A DNA stretch of 64,000 nucleotides, from assembly GCA_021154945.1 (NCBI GenBank), contig JAJNQF010000419.1, positions 19,254 to 83,253 of the forward strand, given 5' to 3'. Positions 1 through 8,921 of this stretch are shown one piece after another; the first letter of the stretch is position 1, and each line of letters opens with the position of its first letter. The DNA is from Sphingomonas sp. (GTDB lineage: Bacteria; Pseudomonadota; Alphaproteobacteria; Sphingomonadales; Sphingomonadaceae). A program made the position numbers and the translations under genes. The notes beneath the pieces are model-generated. The model ran no database searches and was not told the DNA's origin. It worked only from the letters and a program-made list of their open reading frames with translations.

Positions 1-2
1 TG

Positions 3-2117
3 AACTGCACATTGGCGGCGGGACCCCGGTCCGTGGCGCCGGCAACGGGGCAGACGCCGGTCGCAGTCGGCGAGACGGTCGGGCCGGTCTACTTCGCGAA
101 CTCCTCGCGTAGTTTCCGCACTCAGCAGACTGCCGAGGTTCGGGACGCCGTGATCGGCGCCTTGCAGTGGCGGCCAACCTCGACGTTCGAGGTCGCGATC
201 GATGGACAGTTTTCAAACCGCGCCAGCCTGGAGAAGCGCAACGTGCTCGCGATCGCCGAAGGTCTGCGCGGCGTGAAGCCGCTGATCATCGGAGACGGGA
301 CGAACGGCTACTCGAAGGGCGCATTGATCAGCTACAGCGGCAACTCGAACATCGAGGACCAGCTCGAGCGTCGGGAACGGAGCGAGAAGTACTACGGCGG
401 CGGTCTCAACCTGATCTGGCGCCCCGACCGCTGGACCTTCTCCGTCGACGGATCCTATTCCGACTCCCAGCGGACGGAGACGCAGCGGCAGACCCGGATG
501 CGCTCGACGACACGGGTGCCGTACACCCTGACCTACGTCGGCGACAATGTCGTGCCCGACGTGACCTTCGGAAACGGTTTCGACGTGACGGATCCCGCCA
601 GCTTCCTTTCGGCGACCGCGACGTCCGTCTATGCCCGGAACCGGTTCGTCACCGACCGGCGTGACAAGATCTGGGCAGGTCGGGCCGACGTCTCAAGGGA
701 CTTCGATGGGTTCTTCAACCAGATCAAGGTCGGCGGGCGCATATCCAACCACCAGCGCACCAACGACAATGCACGCAACAGCGATCTCGCGACGCTGGTC
801 CCGGTCAACGGGCAGACGCCGGCCCAACTCATCACGGCCGCGAACCAGAACTGCAGGGCTCCGTTCACCACCCGGTCCTATTTCAGCGGCGAGACCAACC
901 TGAACCAGTGGGCGACGTTCGACAACGAATGCCTCTTCCGGACATTCACCGGTAGCGATGACGCGCTGCCGTACCCGGCCGATGGTCGCGATCCGAGCGA
1001 CATCGACGTCCGAGAGCGGATCTACGCAGCTTACGCGATGGCCAGCTTCAAGTCCGATCTGGGTTCGATCCCGTTCAGCGGAAACGTCGGACTGCGGTGG
1101 ATCAAGACCGACATCGTCTCGAAGGGGTTCCGTCAGGCCTACCTGGTCACCGTCGACACGGGGTCCGACAACTACACCGTCGCAGTTGATCCGACGGGCG
1201 CGCTCACGTCGAACACGGCCAAGGGTAAGTACAACTATTTCCTGCCCAGTTCGAACCTAGCCTTCGAACTCTCCAACCAGTTGAAGCTGCGACTGGCGGG
1301 ATACCGGGCGATCTCGCGATCCGGAATCGAGAGCTTCGGCGCCGGCATCAACCTGAATCCGTCGACCGGAACCGGCGTCAACAACATCATCTTCAATGCG
1401 ACCACCGGCAATCCGAACCTGAAGCCGCTGCGGGCGTGGAACGCCGACATCTCACTCGAGCTCTACGCCTCCAAGGATACTCTGCTGTCGGTGGCAGGGT
1501 ACTACAAATGGGTTGAGGGAGCCGTGATCGGTGCGAACCAGTCGATCCCGACGCCCATCACGGTCACGACGATCACGAACGGCGGCCCCCGGCAGACCGT
1601 CGATCTGACGATCAATCCGACCGCGCCGGCGAACGATCCTAAGACGCGCAATCTGTACGGCGTCGAAGTGCAGGGCAGCCACGCCTTCACATGGCTGCCT
1701 TCGCCGCTCGATGGGTTCGGCATCCAGGCGTCCGCCAACCGGGCGTTTGCGAACTTCGAATATCCCGACACGTCCACGCTCGCGCCGTATCTCGATCCGG
1801 CCAATCTCATCGGCCTGTCGAAATGGACGGCGAGCGGCTCGGTGTACTATGAGAAGTACGGCTTCTCGATCCGTGCCTCGTACCGGTATCGGTCCGACTA
1901 CTACAAGCCGAACGGCGGGACGAACCGTTCGGTTCGCGGATCAGATTTCCTGAACCTGTCGGCCCAGTACAACCTGACCGACAACGTCCAGTTGAAGGCT
2001 CAAGCGTTGAACCTCACCGGTACCAAGGACGTCTTCTACAAGGGCGGCGAAGACAGCATCGCCGAGGTCTCCAACAGCGGGACACAGTACTTCGTCGGCT
2101 TCAGGGTTCGCATGTGA
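3..2117 (+). CDS. TonB-dependent receptor, C-terminal beta-barrel (5' end outside window)
   Basis: The reading frame is open to the left edge, so the signal peptide and plug are missing and about 700 residues of barrel remain. The protein alternates aromatic-rich beta strands with long Asn/Gly-rich loops and ends in strands typical of outer-membrane TonB receptors (YFVGFRVRM). It lacks the usual terminal Phe. The stop shares a base with the next start (TGATG), which implies translational coupling to a lyase gene. Genes downstream indicate uptake of alginate oligosaccharides or a related uronate polymer. The family assignment is firm; the substrate is inferred from context. Confidence 0.9.
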   Translation, partial: NCTLAAGPRSVAPATGQTPVAVGETVGPVYFANSSRSFRTQQTAEVRDAVIGALQWRPTSTFEVAIDGQFSNRASLEKRNVLAIAEGLRGVKPLIIGDGTNGYSKGALISYSGNSNIEDQLERRERSEKYYGGGLNLIWRPDRWTFSVDGSYSDSQRTETQRQTRMRSTTRVPYTLTYVGDNVVPDVTFGNGFDVTDPASFLSATATSVYARNRFVTDRRDKIWAGRADVSRDFDGFFNQIKVGGRISNHQRTNDNARNSDLATLVPVNGQTPAQLITAANQNCRAPFTTRSYFSGETNLNQWATFDNECLFRTFTGSDDALPYPADGRDPSDIDVRERIYAAYAMASFKSDLGSIPFSGNVGLRWIKTDIVSKGFRQAYLVTVDTGSDNYTVAVDPTGALTSNTAKGKYNYFLPSSNLAFELSNQLKLRLAGYRAISRSGIESFGAGINLNPSTGTGVNNIIFNATTGNPNLKPLRAWNADISLELYASKDTLLSVAGYYKWVEGAVIGANQSIPTPITVTTITNGGPRQTVDLTINPTAPANDPKTRNLYGVEVQGSHAFTWLPSPLDGFGIQASANRAFANFEYPDTSTLAPYLDPANLIGLSKWTASGSVYYEKYGFSIRASYRYRSDYYKPNGGTNRSVRGSDFLNLSAQYNLTDNVQLKAQALNLTGTKDVFYKGGEDSIAEVSNSGTQYFVGFRVRM

Positions 2118-3385
2118 TGCGATCTGTCCGAACCGTCCTCTCCCCGGTTCTGGCGTCTACCGCCGCTGCGCTCTCGTGCGCGGCGGCGGCCTTTTCGCCG
2201 ACGCTCCAACCAATCCGGCCGACCTGTAGCGGCGTGGAAGGATACGCGCCTGCATTCAGCGGTCGTCGGACCTTCTTCCTGAAGCCCGACGAGCTGATCG
2301 CGATAAAGGCAGTCCGCGACACCGATCCGACGGTATCCGCGGCCTACCGGCAACTCCTGAAGCAGGCCGACGCAGCGCTGCTCCGTCGTCCGGGAGCGGT
2401 CACCGACAAGACGACGCTGCCGCCGTCCGGAGACCGGCACGACTATCTCAGCATCGCGCCCTATTGGTGGCCCGATCCAGCGAACCCGAATGGACCCTAT
2501 GTCCGTCGCGACGGCGTGATCAACCCGGCGCGCGAAACGAACAGCTACGACAGGACCGCGATCGGCCTACTGAGCGGCGACGTCCGCGTGCTCGCTCTGG
2601 CCTACTACTACAGCGACGACATCCGATACGCGAAGAAGGCCGCGCTGCTCATCCGGACGTGGTTTCTCGATCCGGCCACCGCGATGAACCCGAACGCGAA
2701 CTTCGCCCAGGCGGTGCGCGGCCGGGAGGACGGAAGAGCCGAAGGGGTCCTCGATACGAGCGCATTCCAGTCCGTCGTCGATGCCGTCGGCCTGCTCGCC
2801 CCGTCAAAGGCGATCACGACGGACGAGCAGAAGGCGCTCGAGGGATGGTTCGGTCGCTACGTCGACTGGATGCTCACCAGTCCCAATGGCCGGGCGGAGC
2901 AGGCGGCCAGGAACAACCACGGGATCTGGTTCGACAGCCAGATAACCCAGTACGCGTTGTTCGCCCGCCGCCCCGACGTGGCGCGCAGGGTTATCGACCA
3001 GTTTCCCGCTCGTCGCATCTCCGCGCAGATGGACGTCGACGGCCGCCTGCCGGCCGAGACCGCTCGGACGCGGAGCTTCCATTATTCGATCTACGCCCTG
3101 ACGCCCGCATTCGACGTGGCGGAGATGGCCGGGTGCCTCGGAAAGGACCTGTGGGGTTACAAGGACGCCAAGGGGCGCGGTCTCCGGAAGGCGACGGACT
3201 TCCTCGCGTCCTACCGCGGTCAGCCAGAGAAGTGGCCGTACAAGGAGTTGCGCCTCGAACCCAAGGAACTGGACGGCCTTCTCACGAGAGCTTCCTGGGC
3301 TTGGGGACCGGGAAGCTATCCGCGCACCGTCGACGGCTATCCGGCCGCACTGGAATACCGGTCCTATGCCCCAGTCGCTCGTTGA
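2117..3385 (+). CDS. Alginate lyase family protein (PF05426, PL5/PL38-like), exported
   Basis: A 422-aa protein with an N-terminal signal peptide (hydrophobic Ala-rich stretch, residues ~5-26). The family signature YWWPDP is near residue 116, followed by GPYVRRDG. The catalytic-type NNHG lies near 266, with an Arg and Tyr about 50 residues later (RSFHYS, ~319-324). These match the Asn/His/Arg/Tyr set of alpha/alpha-toroid polyuronate lyases, which beta-eliminate uronic acid linkages. ATG 2117 overlaps the receptor stop by one base; GTG 2114 is an alternative start. Likely periplasmic. Alginate versus glucuronan specificity cannot be read from sequence. Confidence 0.85.
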   Translation: MRSVRTVLSPVLASTAAALSCAAAAFSPTLQPIRPTCSGVEGYAPAFSGRRTFFLKPDELIAIKAVRDTDPTVSAAYRQLLKQADAALLRRPGAVTDKTTLPPSGDRHDYLSIAPYWWPDPANPNGPYVRRDGVINPARETNSYDRTAIGLLSGDVRVLALAYYYSDDIRYAKKAALLIRTWFLDPATAMNPNANFAQAVRGREDGRAEGVLDTSAFQSVVDAVGLLAPSKAITTDEQKALEGWFGRYVDWMLTSPNGRAEQAARNNHGIWFDSQITQYALFARRPDVARRVIDQFPARRISAQMDVDGRLPAETARTRSFHYSIYALTPAFDVAEMAGCLGKDLWGYKDAKGRGLRKATDFLASYRGQPEKWPYKELRLEPKELDGLLTRASWAWGPGSYPRTVDGYPAALEYRSYAPVAR

Positions 3386-3442
3386 GCCTTGGACCGATCA
3401 GCGCCGGCAGGCTGTGCAGGCATTCCTTGGCGTCGTCACGCC

Positions 3443-4636
3443 GTGATCGATCGCCGCTCATTCATGATCGCGGCATCCGCGGCGTTGATCGTCCCTAAGC
3501 CGGCGTGCGCCCAAAGATTGGATCTGCAACGCATCGAACATGACCGCGTGGTACGCGCCGCCGACGCGTATCTGCGAGAGGCTCCCCGCACGATAACCTC
3601 GATCCCGGCACCTCGCAGCCCGGGCGGCGTGCACGACTACTACTCCGAAGCGGACTATTGGTGGCCGGATCTTTCGCATGCGGGCGGTCCCTATGTGAGG
3701 CGGGACGGCTTCTCCAACCCAGGAAAGTTCGACGGGCACCGCGACGCGCTCATAGCGTTCGGCGTCCGCATGCCGGCACTCGCGGCGGCATGGCGTCTGA
3801 CGGGGGAGAGCCGGTACGCGCGGGCCGCAGCAGAGCATCTGAACGCCTGGTTCGTGGCGCCGGAAACCCGGATGTCTCCCGATCTCGCGCATGCCCAGGC
3901 CATCATCGGGCGCGACACCGGCCGGGCGATCGGCATTATCGACACTCTACAGATCGTCGAGGTCGCGCATGCCGCAAAATTGCTGAGCAACCTGCGTGCG
4001 CCAGGTTTCGACGCGAGGTTCAGGGCAGGCGTCGACGCCTGGTTCCGAAGCTATCTCGGATGGCTGACGACTTCGGCGGCCGGCATCGAGGAACGGGATC
4101 AGAAGAACAACCACGGCACGTGCTGGCTACTCCAGTGCGCCGCGTTCTCGGATTTGCTCTCCGACGAAGACGCGCTGGCTGGACTCAGAACCCGGCTTCG
4201 GACGGTGATTGTTCCGAACCAGATAGCCGCGGGGGGGCGGCAGCCGCTCGAACTGTCCCGCACCAAGCCCTACAGCTACTCGCTCTTCAACCTCGACGTT
4301 CTCGCGACCGCCTGCCAGATCCTTTCGCCGGGTTCGAGGAAGCTGTGGACCGCTGCCGGACCAGGCGGGGGCTCGGTCGCCGATGCCATCGGCTTCATGG
4401 TGCCCTTCATTCGGAAAAAGGCACGCTGGCCATATCCCGCGGACGTCGAGCATTTCGATGCCTTGCCGGTGCGCCAGCCCAGTCTGCTGTTCGGCGGGCT
4501 CGCCCTTGATTGTCCTGACTGGATCTCGCTCTGGCGTACGCTGCCGGCCGACCCGACGGACCCCGAGATCGTCCGGAACTTCCCGATCAGGCAACCCGTG
4601 CTCTGGACGAACGGCGGCGACGTCCATGTACGTTGA
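3443..4636 (+). CDS. Second alginate lyase family protein (PF05426), Tat-type signal
   Basis: A paralogue of the preceding gene (~397 aa) with the same landmarks: DYWWPD near residue 71, GPYVRRDG, NNHG near 222, and Arg plus Tyr in RTKPYSYS (~273-280). I prefer the GTG at 3443 because it gives a compact signal peptide starting VIDRRSFMIAASAAL, with a twin-arginine pair. A TTG at 3389 would add 18 residues that do not resemble a leader. It follows lyase 1 by 57 bp on the same strand. The tandem pair may divide endo and exo activity or different blocks; this is inference. Confidence 0.82.
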   Translation: MIDRRSFMIAASAALIVPKPACAQRLDLQRIEHDRVVRAADAYLREAPRTITSIPAPRSPGGVHDYYSEADYWWPDLSHAGGPYVRRDGFSNPGKFDGHRDALIAFGVRMPALAAAWRLTGESRYARAAAEHLNAWFVAPETRMSPDLAHAQAIIGRDTGRAIGIIDTLQIVEVAHAAKLLSNLRAPGFDARFRAGVDAWFRSYLGWLTTSAAGIEERDQKNNHGTCWLLQCAAFSDLLSDEDALAGLRTRLRTVIVPNQIAAGGRQPLELSRTKPYSYSLFNLDVLATACQILSPGSRKLWTAAGPGGGSVADAIGFMVPFIRKKARWPYPADVEHFDALPVRQPSLLFGGLALDCPDWISLWRTLPADPTDPEIVRNFPIRQPVLWTNGGDVHVR

Positions 4637-4737
4637 GCCGCCCCGGGAGAGGCAGGCTTCCCGCATGCCGTACCTTACGGATCCGGCCTTCGTGCGCCTC
4701 GCGGCGCGCTAGCGGCACCATGTTCAAGGAGAAGACA

Positions 4738-5580
4738 GTGAAAATGGAAGAGGTCGCGGCTCGGCACGAGCGCATCGCACGGAGCTTCGTGGAAGCGAGA
4801 CGGTCTGCGTCCGGCTTCGACGCGTATCCGGGCGAAGCCCCCGGCTCGCTCGAGGAGGCGTACACCGTCCAAGATCGCGCGATCGAACTGCACGACGAAC
4901 CGGTCGGCGGTTGGAAGCTCGGACGCATAAACGCCCCCTTCGACAGCAGGTTCGGGGCCAACAGACTTGCGGGTCCGATCTTCACGTCGTCCATCGTCGA
5001 CGCCGCGCACGGCTCGGCAGCGGCGATGCCGGTCATCGAAGAAGGGTTCGCTGCGGTCGAAGCCGAGTTCCTTCTTCGACTGGGTTCGTCTCCCGATCCC
5101 GACAAGCACGAATGGACGATGGAGGATGCACGATCCCTCGTCGACTCCGTCGCGATCGGCATCGAGATCGCTAGTTCACCGCTGACCTCCATTAACGAAC
5201 TCGGTCCCGCGGTTACCGCTTCGGACTTCGGCAACAACCACGGGCTGCTCGTCGGTCCCGAGTTCGAAGGCTGGCAGTCCCTCGATCTGGACGCGGTTCC
5301 GGTGAAGCTGCTGATCAACGGTGCGGAGGTCGGCTCCGCGACCACGGCCACGATGCTAGACGGCCCGTGGGGCGCAGTCCGCTTCCTGGCGGAGCTTGCC
5401 GCGGCGCGAGGAGTCGGGCTTTCGAAAGGGCAATGGATATCCACAGGAGCGGTTACCGGCGTCCATCGGGTGGCGGTCGGCGACGCCATCGAGGCCTGGT
5501 TCGGCTCCGAACGGCTGGAATGCAGGATCGTAGCGGCGACGCCGGCGGTCCCTGATCATGACCAGCGCCCCAGGTCATGA
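4738..5580 (+). CDS. 2-keto-4-pentenoate hydratase / FAH-superfamily protein
   Basis: About 280 aa with MhpD-like features: an N-terminal helical region, GGWKLGR, the acidic metal-site segment AAVEAEFLLRLG, and the late GVGLSKGQWISTGAVTG motif of hydratases and decarboxylases acting on 2-oxo acids. GTG 4738 is chosen because AAGGAG (4726-4731) lies six bases upstream; ATG 4720 and 4744 are alternatives. The family normally serves aromatic meta-cleavage or sugar-acid pathways. Here it sits between lyase genes and a uronate-type transporter, so it may process unsaturated uronate-derived 2-keto acids. Cytoplasmic. The 3' end overlaps the MFS start by 4 bp. Confidence 0.82.
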   Translation: MKMEEVAARHERIARSFVEARRSASGFDAYPGEAPGSLEEAYTVQDRAIELHDEPVGGWKLGRINAPFDSRFGANRLAGPIFTSSIVDAAHGSAAAMPVIEEGFAAVEAEFLLRLGSSPDPDKHEWTMEDARSLVDSVAIGIEIASSPLTSINELGPAVTASDFGNNHGLLVGPEFEGWQSLDLDAVPVKLLINGAEVGSATTATMLDGPWGAVRFLAELAAARGVGLSKGQWISTGAVTGVHRVAVGDAIEAWFGSERLECRIVAATPAVPDHDQRPRS

Positions 5581-6854
5581 GCGAGCTCGTCAGACCAGAG
5601 GACGCCGTATCGCGGATGGGTCGCTATCGATGGCTGATCTGCAGCCTGCTCTTTGCCGCAACGGCTATCAACTACGTCGACCGGCAGATGATCGGCGTGC
5701 TGAAGTCGACGATCTCCGCCGATCTCGGCTGGTCCGAGACGACCTATGCGGACGTCATCTTCTGGTTCCAGGCCGCCTATGCGATCGGGTATCTGAGCTT
5801 CGGGAGGATCGTCGACGTAGCCGGCGCCCGCATCGGCTATTCCATCGCCTTCGTGATCTGGACCGTGGGGCACACCCTGTGCGGCTTCGTGAACACGGCG
5901 ACGCAGTTCTCGATCGCACGCGCGATCCTCGGAGTCGGCGAGAGCGGCAACTTCCCGTCAGGCATCAAAGCGGTTTCGGAGTGGTTTCCCGCGCGAGAGC
6001 GGGCGTTCGCCACGGGCGTGTTCAACGCCGGCGCGAACATCGGCGCGGTCATCACGCCGCTCGTGGTCCCCGCCATCACGCTCGCGTATGGCTGGCGCAT
6101 GGCGTTCATCGTCACCGGCGCGGCCAGCCTCGTCTGGCTGGTCGCATGGATAGCGCTGTATCGGCGGCCTCGCGAAGTGAAGAGCCTTACCCCTGCGGAG
6201 TTGGCACACATCGAGAGCGATCCGGTTCATCCGGTCGAGAAGATCGGTTGGGGACGACTGCTGCGCTACCGGGAGACGTGGGCGTTCGCGCTGGGCAAGT
6301 TTCTGACCGACCCCATCTGGTGGCTCTTCCTTTTCTGGACGCCCGACTTCCTCCAGAAGCGATACGGCCTGGACCTCGTCAGCTTCGGTCCGCCGCTGGT
6401 GGTGATCTACCTCATATCCGATTTCGGCAGCGTCGCCGGGGGATGGACGTCGTCGAAGTTGATGAGCCGCGGCATGACCGCGAACCGGGCGCGCAAGCTC
6501 ACGATGCTCGCCTGCGCCATCGCGGTCATGCCGATCTTCTTCGTCCAGTACGTCGCAAGCCTCTGGGGCGCCGTCGCTATTCTCGGTCTGGCCACTGCCG
6601 CGCATCAGGCCTGGTCGGCCAACCTCTACACCCTGCCGTCCGACATGTTTCCGAAGGGCGCGGTGGGCTCCGTGGTCGGCATAGGCGGAACCGCCGGCGC
6701 GATCGGAGGAATGATGATGGCGAAGTTCGTCGGGTACATGCTGCAGACGACCGGAAGCTATGCGGCGATCTTCGCAGTCGCAGGGAGCGTGTACGTTCTC
6801 GGTCTGCTCGTCATCCACCTGCTTTCGCCACGACTGGCTCACGTCCGTGTCTGA
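5577..6854 (+). CDS. MFS transporter, ACS family (hexuronate-type)
   Basis: A 425-aa, 12-helix permease. It begins with the ACS-family pattern INYVDRQMIGVL in helix 1, has motif A-like GRIVDVAGAR in the helix 2/3 loop, and NFPSGIKAVSEWFP, which is typical of ExuT-like anion:cation symporters. ATG 5577 overlaps the hydratase stop (ATGA), so it is translated in series with the enzymes. Its likely role is inner-membrane uptake of monomeric uronates or short oligomers released by the lyases. It is the last gene of the tightly packed group; the next gene is 380 bp away. Confidence 0.87.
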   Translation: MSELVRPEDAVSRMGRYRWLICSLLFAATAINYVDRQMIGVLKSTISADLGWSETTYADVIFWFQAAYAIGYLSFGRIVDVAGARIGYSIAFVIWTVGHTLCGFVNTATQFSIARAILGVGESGNFPSGIKAVSEWFPARERAFATGVFNAGANIGAVITPLVVPAITLAYGWRMAFIVTGAASLVWLVAWIALYRRPREVKSLTPAELAHIESDPVHPVEKIGWGRLLRYRETWAFALGKFLTDPIWWLFLFWTPDFLQKRYGLDLVSFGPPLVVIYLISDFGSVAGGWTSSKLMSRGMTANRARKLTMLACAIAVMPIFFVQYVASLWGAVAILGLATAAHQAWSANLYTLPSDMFPKGAVGSVVGIGGTAGAIGGMMMAKFVGYMLQTTGSYAAIFAVAGSVYVLGLLVIHLLSPRLAHVRV

Positions 6855-7036
6855 CACGGACGATCGTGGGGGAAGGCGTACCGGGACCATGCGCCTGGAC
6901 GTGTTCGGGAGGATCGCACCACGCAAAGACCGTCCATGATGGATCGGCGGGAGATGCAGTCTACGGCGCGGTCCGCCGGACGGATCTTCATGATGCAATT
7001 CGCCGCGAGCGGCGACAGCGCAACATCCGCTTCAAT

Positions 7037-7049
7037 GTTGTCATACAAC
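7037..7049. promoter_or_regulatory. Palindrome GTTGTCATACAAC, GntR-like operator
   Basis: A perfect inverted repeat with 5-bp arms and a 3-bp centre (GTTGT CAT ACAAC). The TTGT-N3-ACAA core resembles sites bound by FadR/VanR-type GntR regulators, which commonly control uronate genes. It lies immediately upstream of a possible -35 box of the PL7 lyase gene. No GntR gene is in the window, so the regulator would have to be encoded elsewhere. Confidence 0.5.
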
Positions 7050-7052
7050 TAA

Positions 7053-7081
7053 TTGACCTCTTGTCCGACTCGTGATTGAAT
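7053..7081 (+). promoter_or_regulatory. Candidate sigma70-type promoter for the PL7 lyase
   Basis: TTGACC (7053-7058), a 17-bp spacer and TTGAAT (7076-7081) lie about 155 bp upstream of the PL7 start, next to the palindrome. The -10 matches the consensus at only four of six positions. Confidence 0.3.
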
Positions 7082-7234
7082 GCCGCCGACGTCAACGAAC
7101 GTCTCCGAGTCGAAGGTGACGAGCACAACGGGCGAAACGTCCGATCCGTCCTTCGTGAGGATGCTGACGCTGCGGGCGATTGGACGGCGTATGCGCCGGC
7201 CTAGGACGGACCGCGGCAAACAGGAGGGTAAGAC

Positions 7235-7984
7235 ATGACAAGATCGACACATCGAATGCTGAGCGTCGCCGTTCTCACGGCAGCCGCGATCTTCGGACCC
7301 GCAGCCTACGCGGAATGTTCGATAGCGATACCGACGTCCACCAGCACCTCCTCCTACGGCACGCTCCAGCTTCCGGTAGATGCCAACGGGGACGGCAAGC
7401 CGGACACCATCTCCGGCAGCCAGTTGTCGAGCTATTCGAGCCAGTTCTTCGAAAGGCAGACGGCAGCCAGGATCGTGATGCGGGTGCCAACCAGCGGACT
7501 GGCGACTACGCCGAACTCGAAGTATCCCCGATCCGAGCTGAAGGAGAACCGCACCTGGAACGTCGACGACGGCTGTGCCGCTCAGGCCGCGAGGGTCAAC
7601 ATCTACGACCTGCCGGCGAGCGGAGACATCGTCATCGGGCAGATCCATCAGGAAGCGACTACGCCGCGGCCGCCTGTCGAACTGCACTATACGAACGGCA
7701 CGATTCACGCCGACGTGATGAAGCAGAACACGACGGCATCCGGCAGTCCCAGAACGCGTCTGACGATCGTGTCGGGCATCCCGCTGAAGCAGTGGTTCAG
7801 CTATTCTATCACCCTGGAAAAGGGTGGCCTCCTGAAGGTTACGGTCAACGGCAGTTCCCAGACCACGTACCTCGACGCGAGCTTCGATAGCAGCAAGCTC
7901 TACTTCAAGGCGGGCAACTACACGCAGGACACAGGCGGTGGGAGTTCGGTCGGCTTCGAAGGCCTGAGCATCAAGCACAATTGA
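7235..7984 (+). CDS. Polysaccharide lyase family 7 (alginate lyase 2), secreted
   Basis: A 249-aa protein: signal peptide (~1-26, cleavage after AAYA) plus a single beta-jelly-roll lyase domain of usual length. All three PL7 signatures are present: YPRSELKE (~97-104, the R-[ST]-E-L motif), QIH (136-138) and YFKAGNYTQ (~223-231). These provide the Arg, Gln/His and Tyr that catalyse beta-elimination in alginate. No carbohydrate-binding module is present. A strong Shine-Dalgarno (AGGAGGG) precedes ATG 7235. QIH is often associated with polyguluronate preference in this family; that is inference. Confidence 0.93.
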   Translation: MTRSTHRMLSVAVLTAAAIFGPAAYAECSIAIPTSTSTSSYGTLQLPVDANGDGKPDTISGSQLSSYSSQFFERQTAARIVMRVPTSGLATTPNSKYPRSELKENRTWNVDDGCAAQAARVNIYDLPASGDIVIGQIHQEATTPRPPVELHYTNGTIHADVMKQNTTASGSPRTRLTIVSGIPLKQWFSYSITLEKGGLLKVTVNGSSQTTYLDASFDSSKLYFKAGNYTQDTGGGSSVGFEGLSIKHN

Positions 7985-8566
7985 CCATCCGAGAGTTCCG
8001 GGGGGCGGTTCCACCGCTCCCACCCTCGTCGAGCGAAACGTACTCAAACACGAGAAAGGGCACCTTCGGTAAGGGCTCACGCGACAGGATAGTAAGGGAA
8101 CACCGGTCAAGCGTTCGTAGCGATGTGTGCCCCTGGGCGACCTTCACGACGAGGCGAACGATCGGTATGACCCCGAACGAACGACCCCGTTCTAATGCTC
8201 GTTCTGAATCCAACGGCGATTTCGTTTAATGCAATCGCATATCCCAGACGTGCGTTTGCGATCGGACGGAAGGCGCGTGATAAACGTATTTTGCTGCATC
8301 GCGGCATTCACGTTGGAACTGCAATGTTTACCTTAATTTCGATGATCATCGCCTATCGACGCCAGGTATCGCGCCTCGCCCCTGCGGCCCTTCTGTCAGG
8401 CGGCAATGCAGCGAACGACCAGGGCATCGACCGGTCGGATGTGCGCGCCGCATAGTACGAGGCTCTTCGATGCGAATGCTCACGGTCGTTCGTATCCAAC
8501 CTTGCCAAGGCGGTCGTAGCGGCTAGCTTCGGTGGTGCCGCCCGCTATGACTTCGAGGGATCCGTC
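7985..8566. other. Non-coding gap, 580 bp, locally AT-richer
   Basis: Apart from the hairpin after the PL7 gene, no convincing gene or RNA is visible. The stretch around 8190-8350 is more AT-rich than its neighbours. An 86-codon frame at 8195-8455 has no ribosome binding site or recognisable product. Confidence 0.5.
8001..8021 (+). terminator. Hairpin after the PL7 lyase
   Basis: GGGGGCGGT / ACCGCTCCC form a 9-bp stem with one G-U pair and a 3-nt loop, 17 bp after the PL7 stop. There is no clear T-run. Confidence 0.5.
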
Positions 8567-8860
8567 ATGTCACGTCCGGTCATCCGTTTCGAACCCGGCA
8601 ACAGCTACTGGGTGGCCGATAGAGAAAGCGTCGGCTTCGTCGGTACGACGGACCTTGGCGAGGTCGAGTTCCTGATGACGAGCGCGGCGCTCGCCCAGAT
8701 GTTGAACAACGACTACGAAGTCGTGGACGCCGAGACCGCCATGGAGATCTTCGTCGAATTCGAGGCCGACATACACCGGATCGCTCGTCTCGAGTTCGTG
8801 AAGCGTCTTGGAGGCGAGCCACCGATCCTGCTCACGGCCGCCGACGTCGAGATGCACTGA
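8567..8860 (+). CDS. Small conserved-looking protein of unknown function (97 aa)
   Basis: Starts at ATG 8567 after GAGGGA. The protein is acidic and compact, with no signal peptide or membrane segment. The pattern (aromatic beta-strand N-terminus, mid-region MEIFVEFEADIHRIARLEF, short C-terminus) resembles DUF1488-type proteins, but I cannot confirm this. It is convergent with poxB and shares a terminator hairpin with it. Confidence 0.6.
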   Translation: MSRPVIRFEPGNSYWVADRESVGFVGTTDLGEVEFLMTSAALAQMLNNDYEVVDAETAMEIFVEFEADIHRIARLEFVKRLGGEPPILLTAADVEMH

Positions 8861-8885
8861 AGACGCTGCAGAACCGCTGGAGGGC

Positions 8886-8915
8886 GGGACGGCGCGGTTG
8901 TGACCGCGGCGTCCC
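8886..8915. terminator. Bidirectional terminator hairpin between convergent genes
   Basis: A 13-bp stem with one mismatch (GGGACGGCGCGGT / ACCGCGGCGTCCC) and loop TGTG. It is nested in a further 9-bp stem, CTGAAGACG (8857-8865) with CGTCTTCAG (8917-8925), which includes the stop codons of both flanking genes. Confidence 0.7.
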
Positions 8916-8921
8916 CCGTCT

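Larger units (their letters stand above)
6855..7234 (+). other. Intergenic region before the PL7 lyase
   Basis: 380 bp without a convincing gene. It contains the palindrome and candidate promoter listed separately and the PL7 ribosome binding site (AGGAGGG before ATG 7235). The gap suggests the PL7 gene has its own promoter. Confidence 0.6.

Noticed and set aside
5558..7075. 505-codon frame overlapping the MFS gene
   Set aside because: Out of frame with clear transporter motifs; Arg-rich, no domain.
8195..8455. 86-codon ORF in an AT-richer gap
   Set aside because: No ribosome site and no domain; kept as gap.
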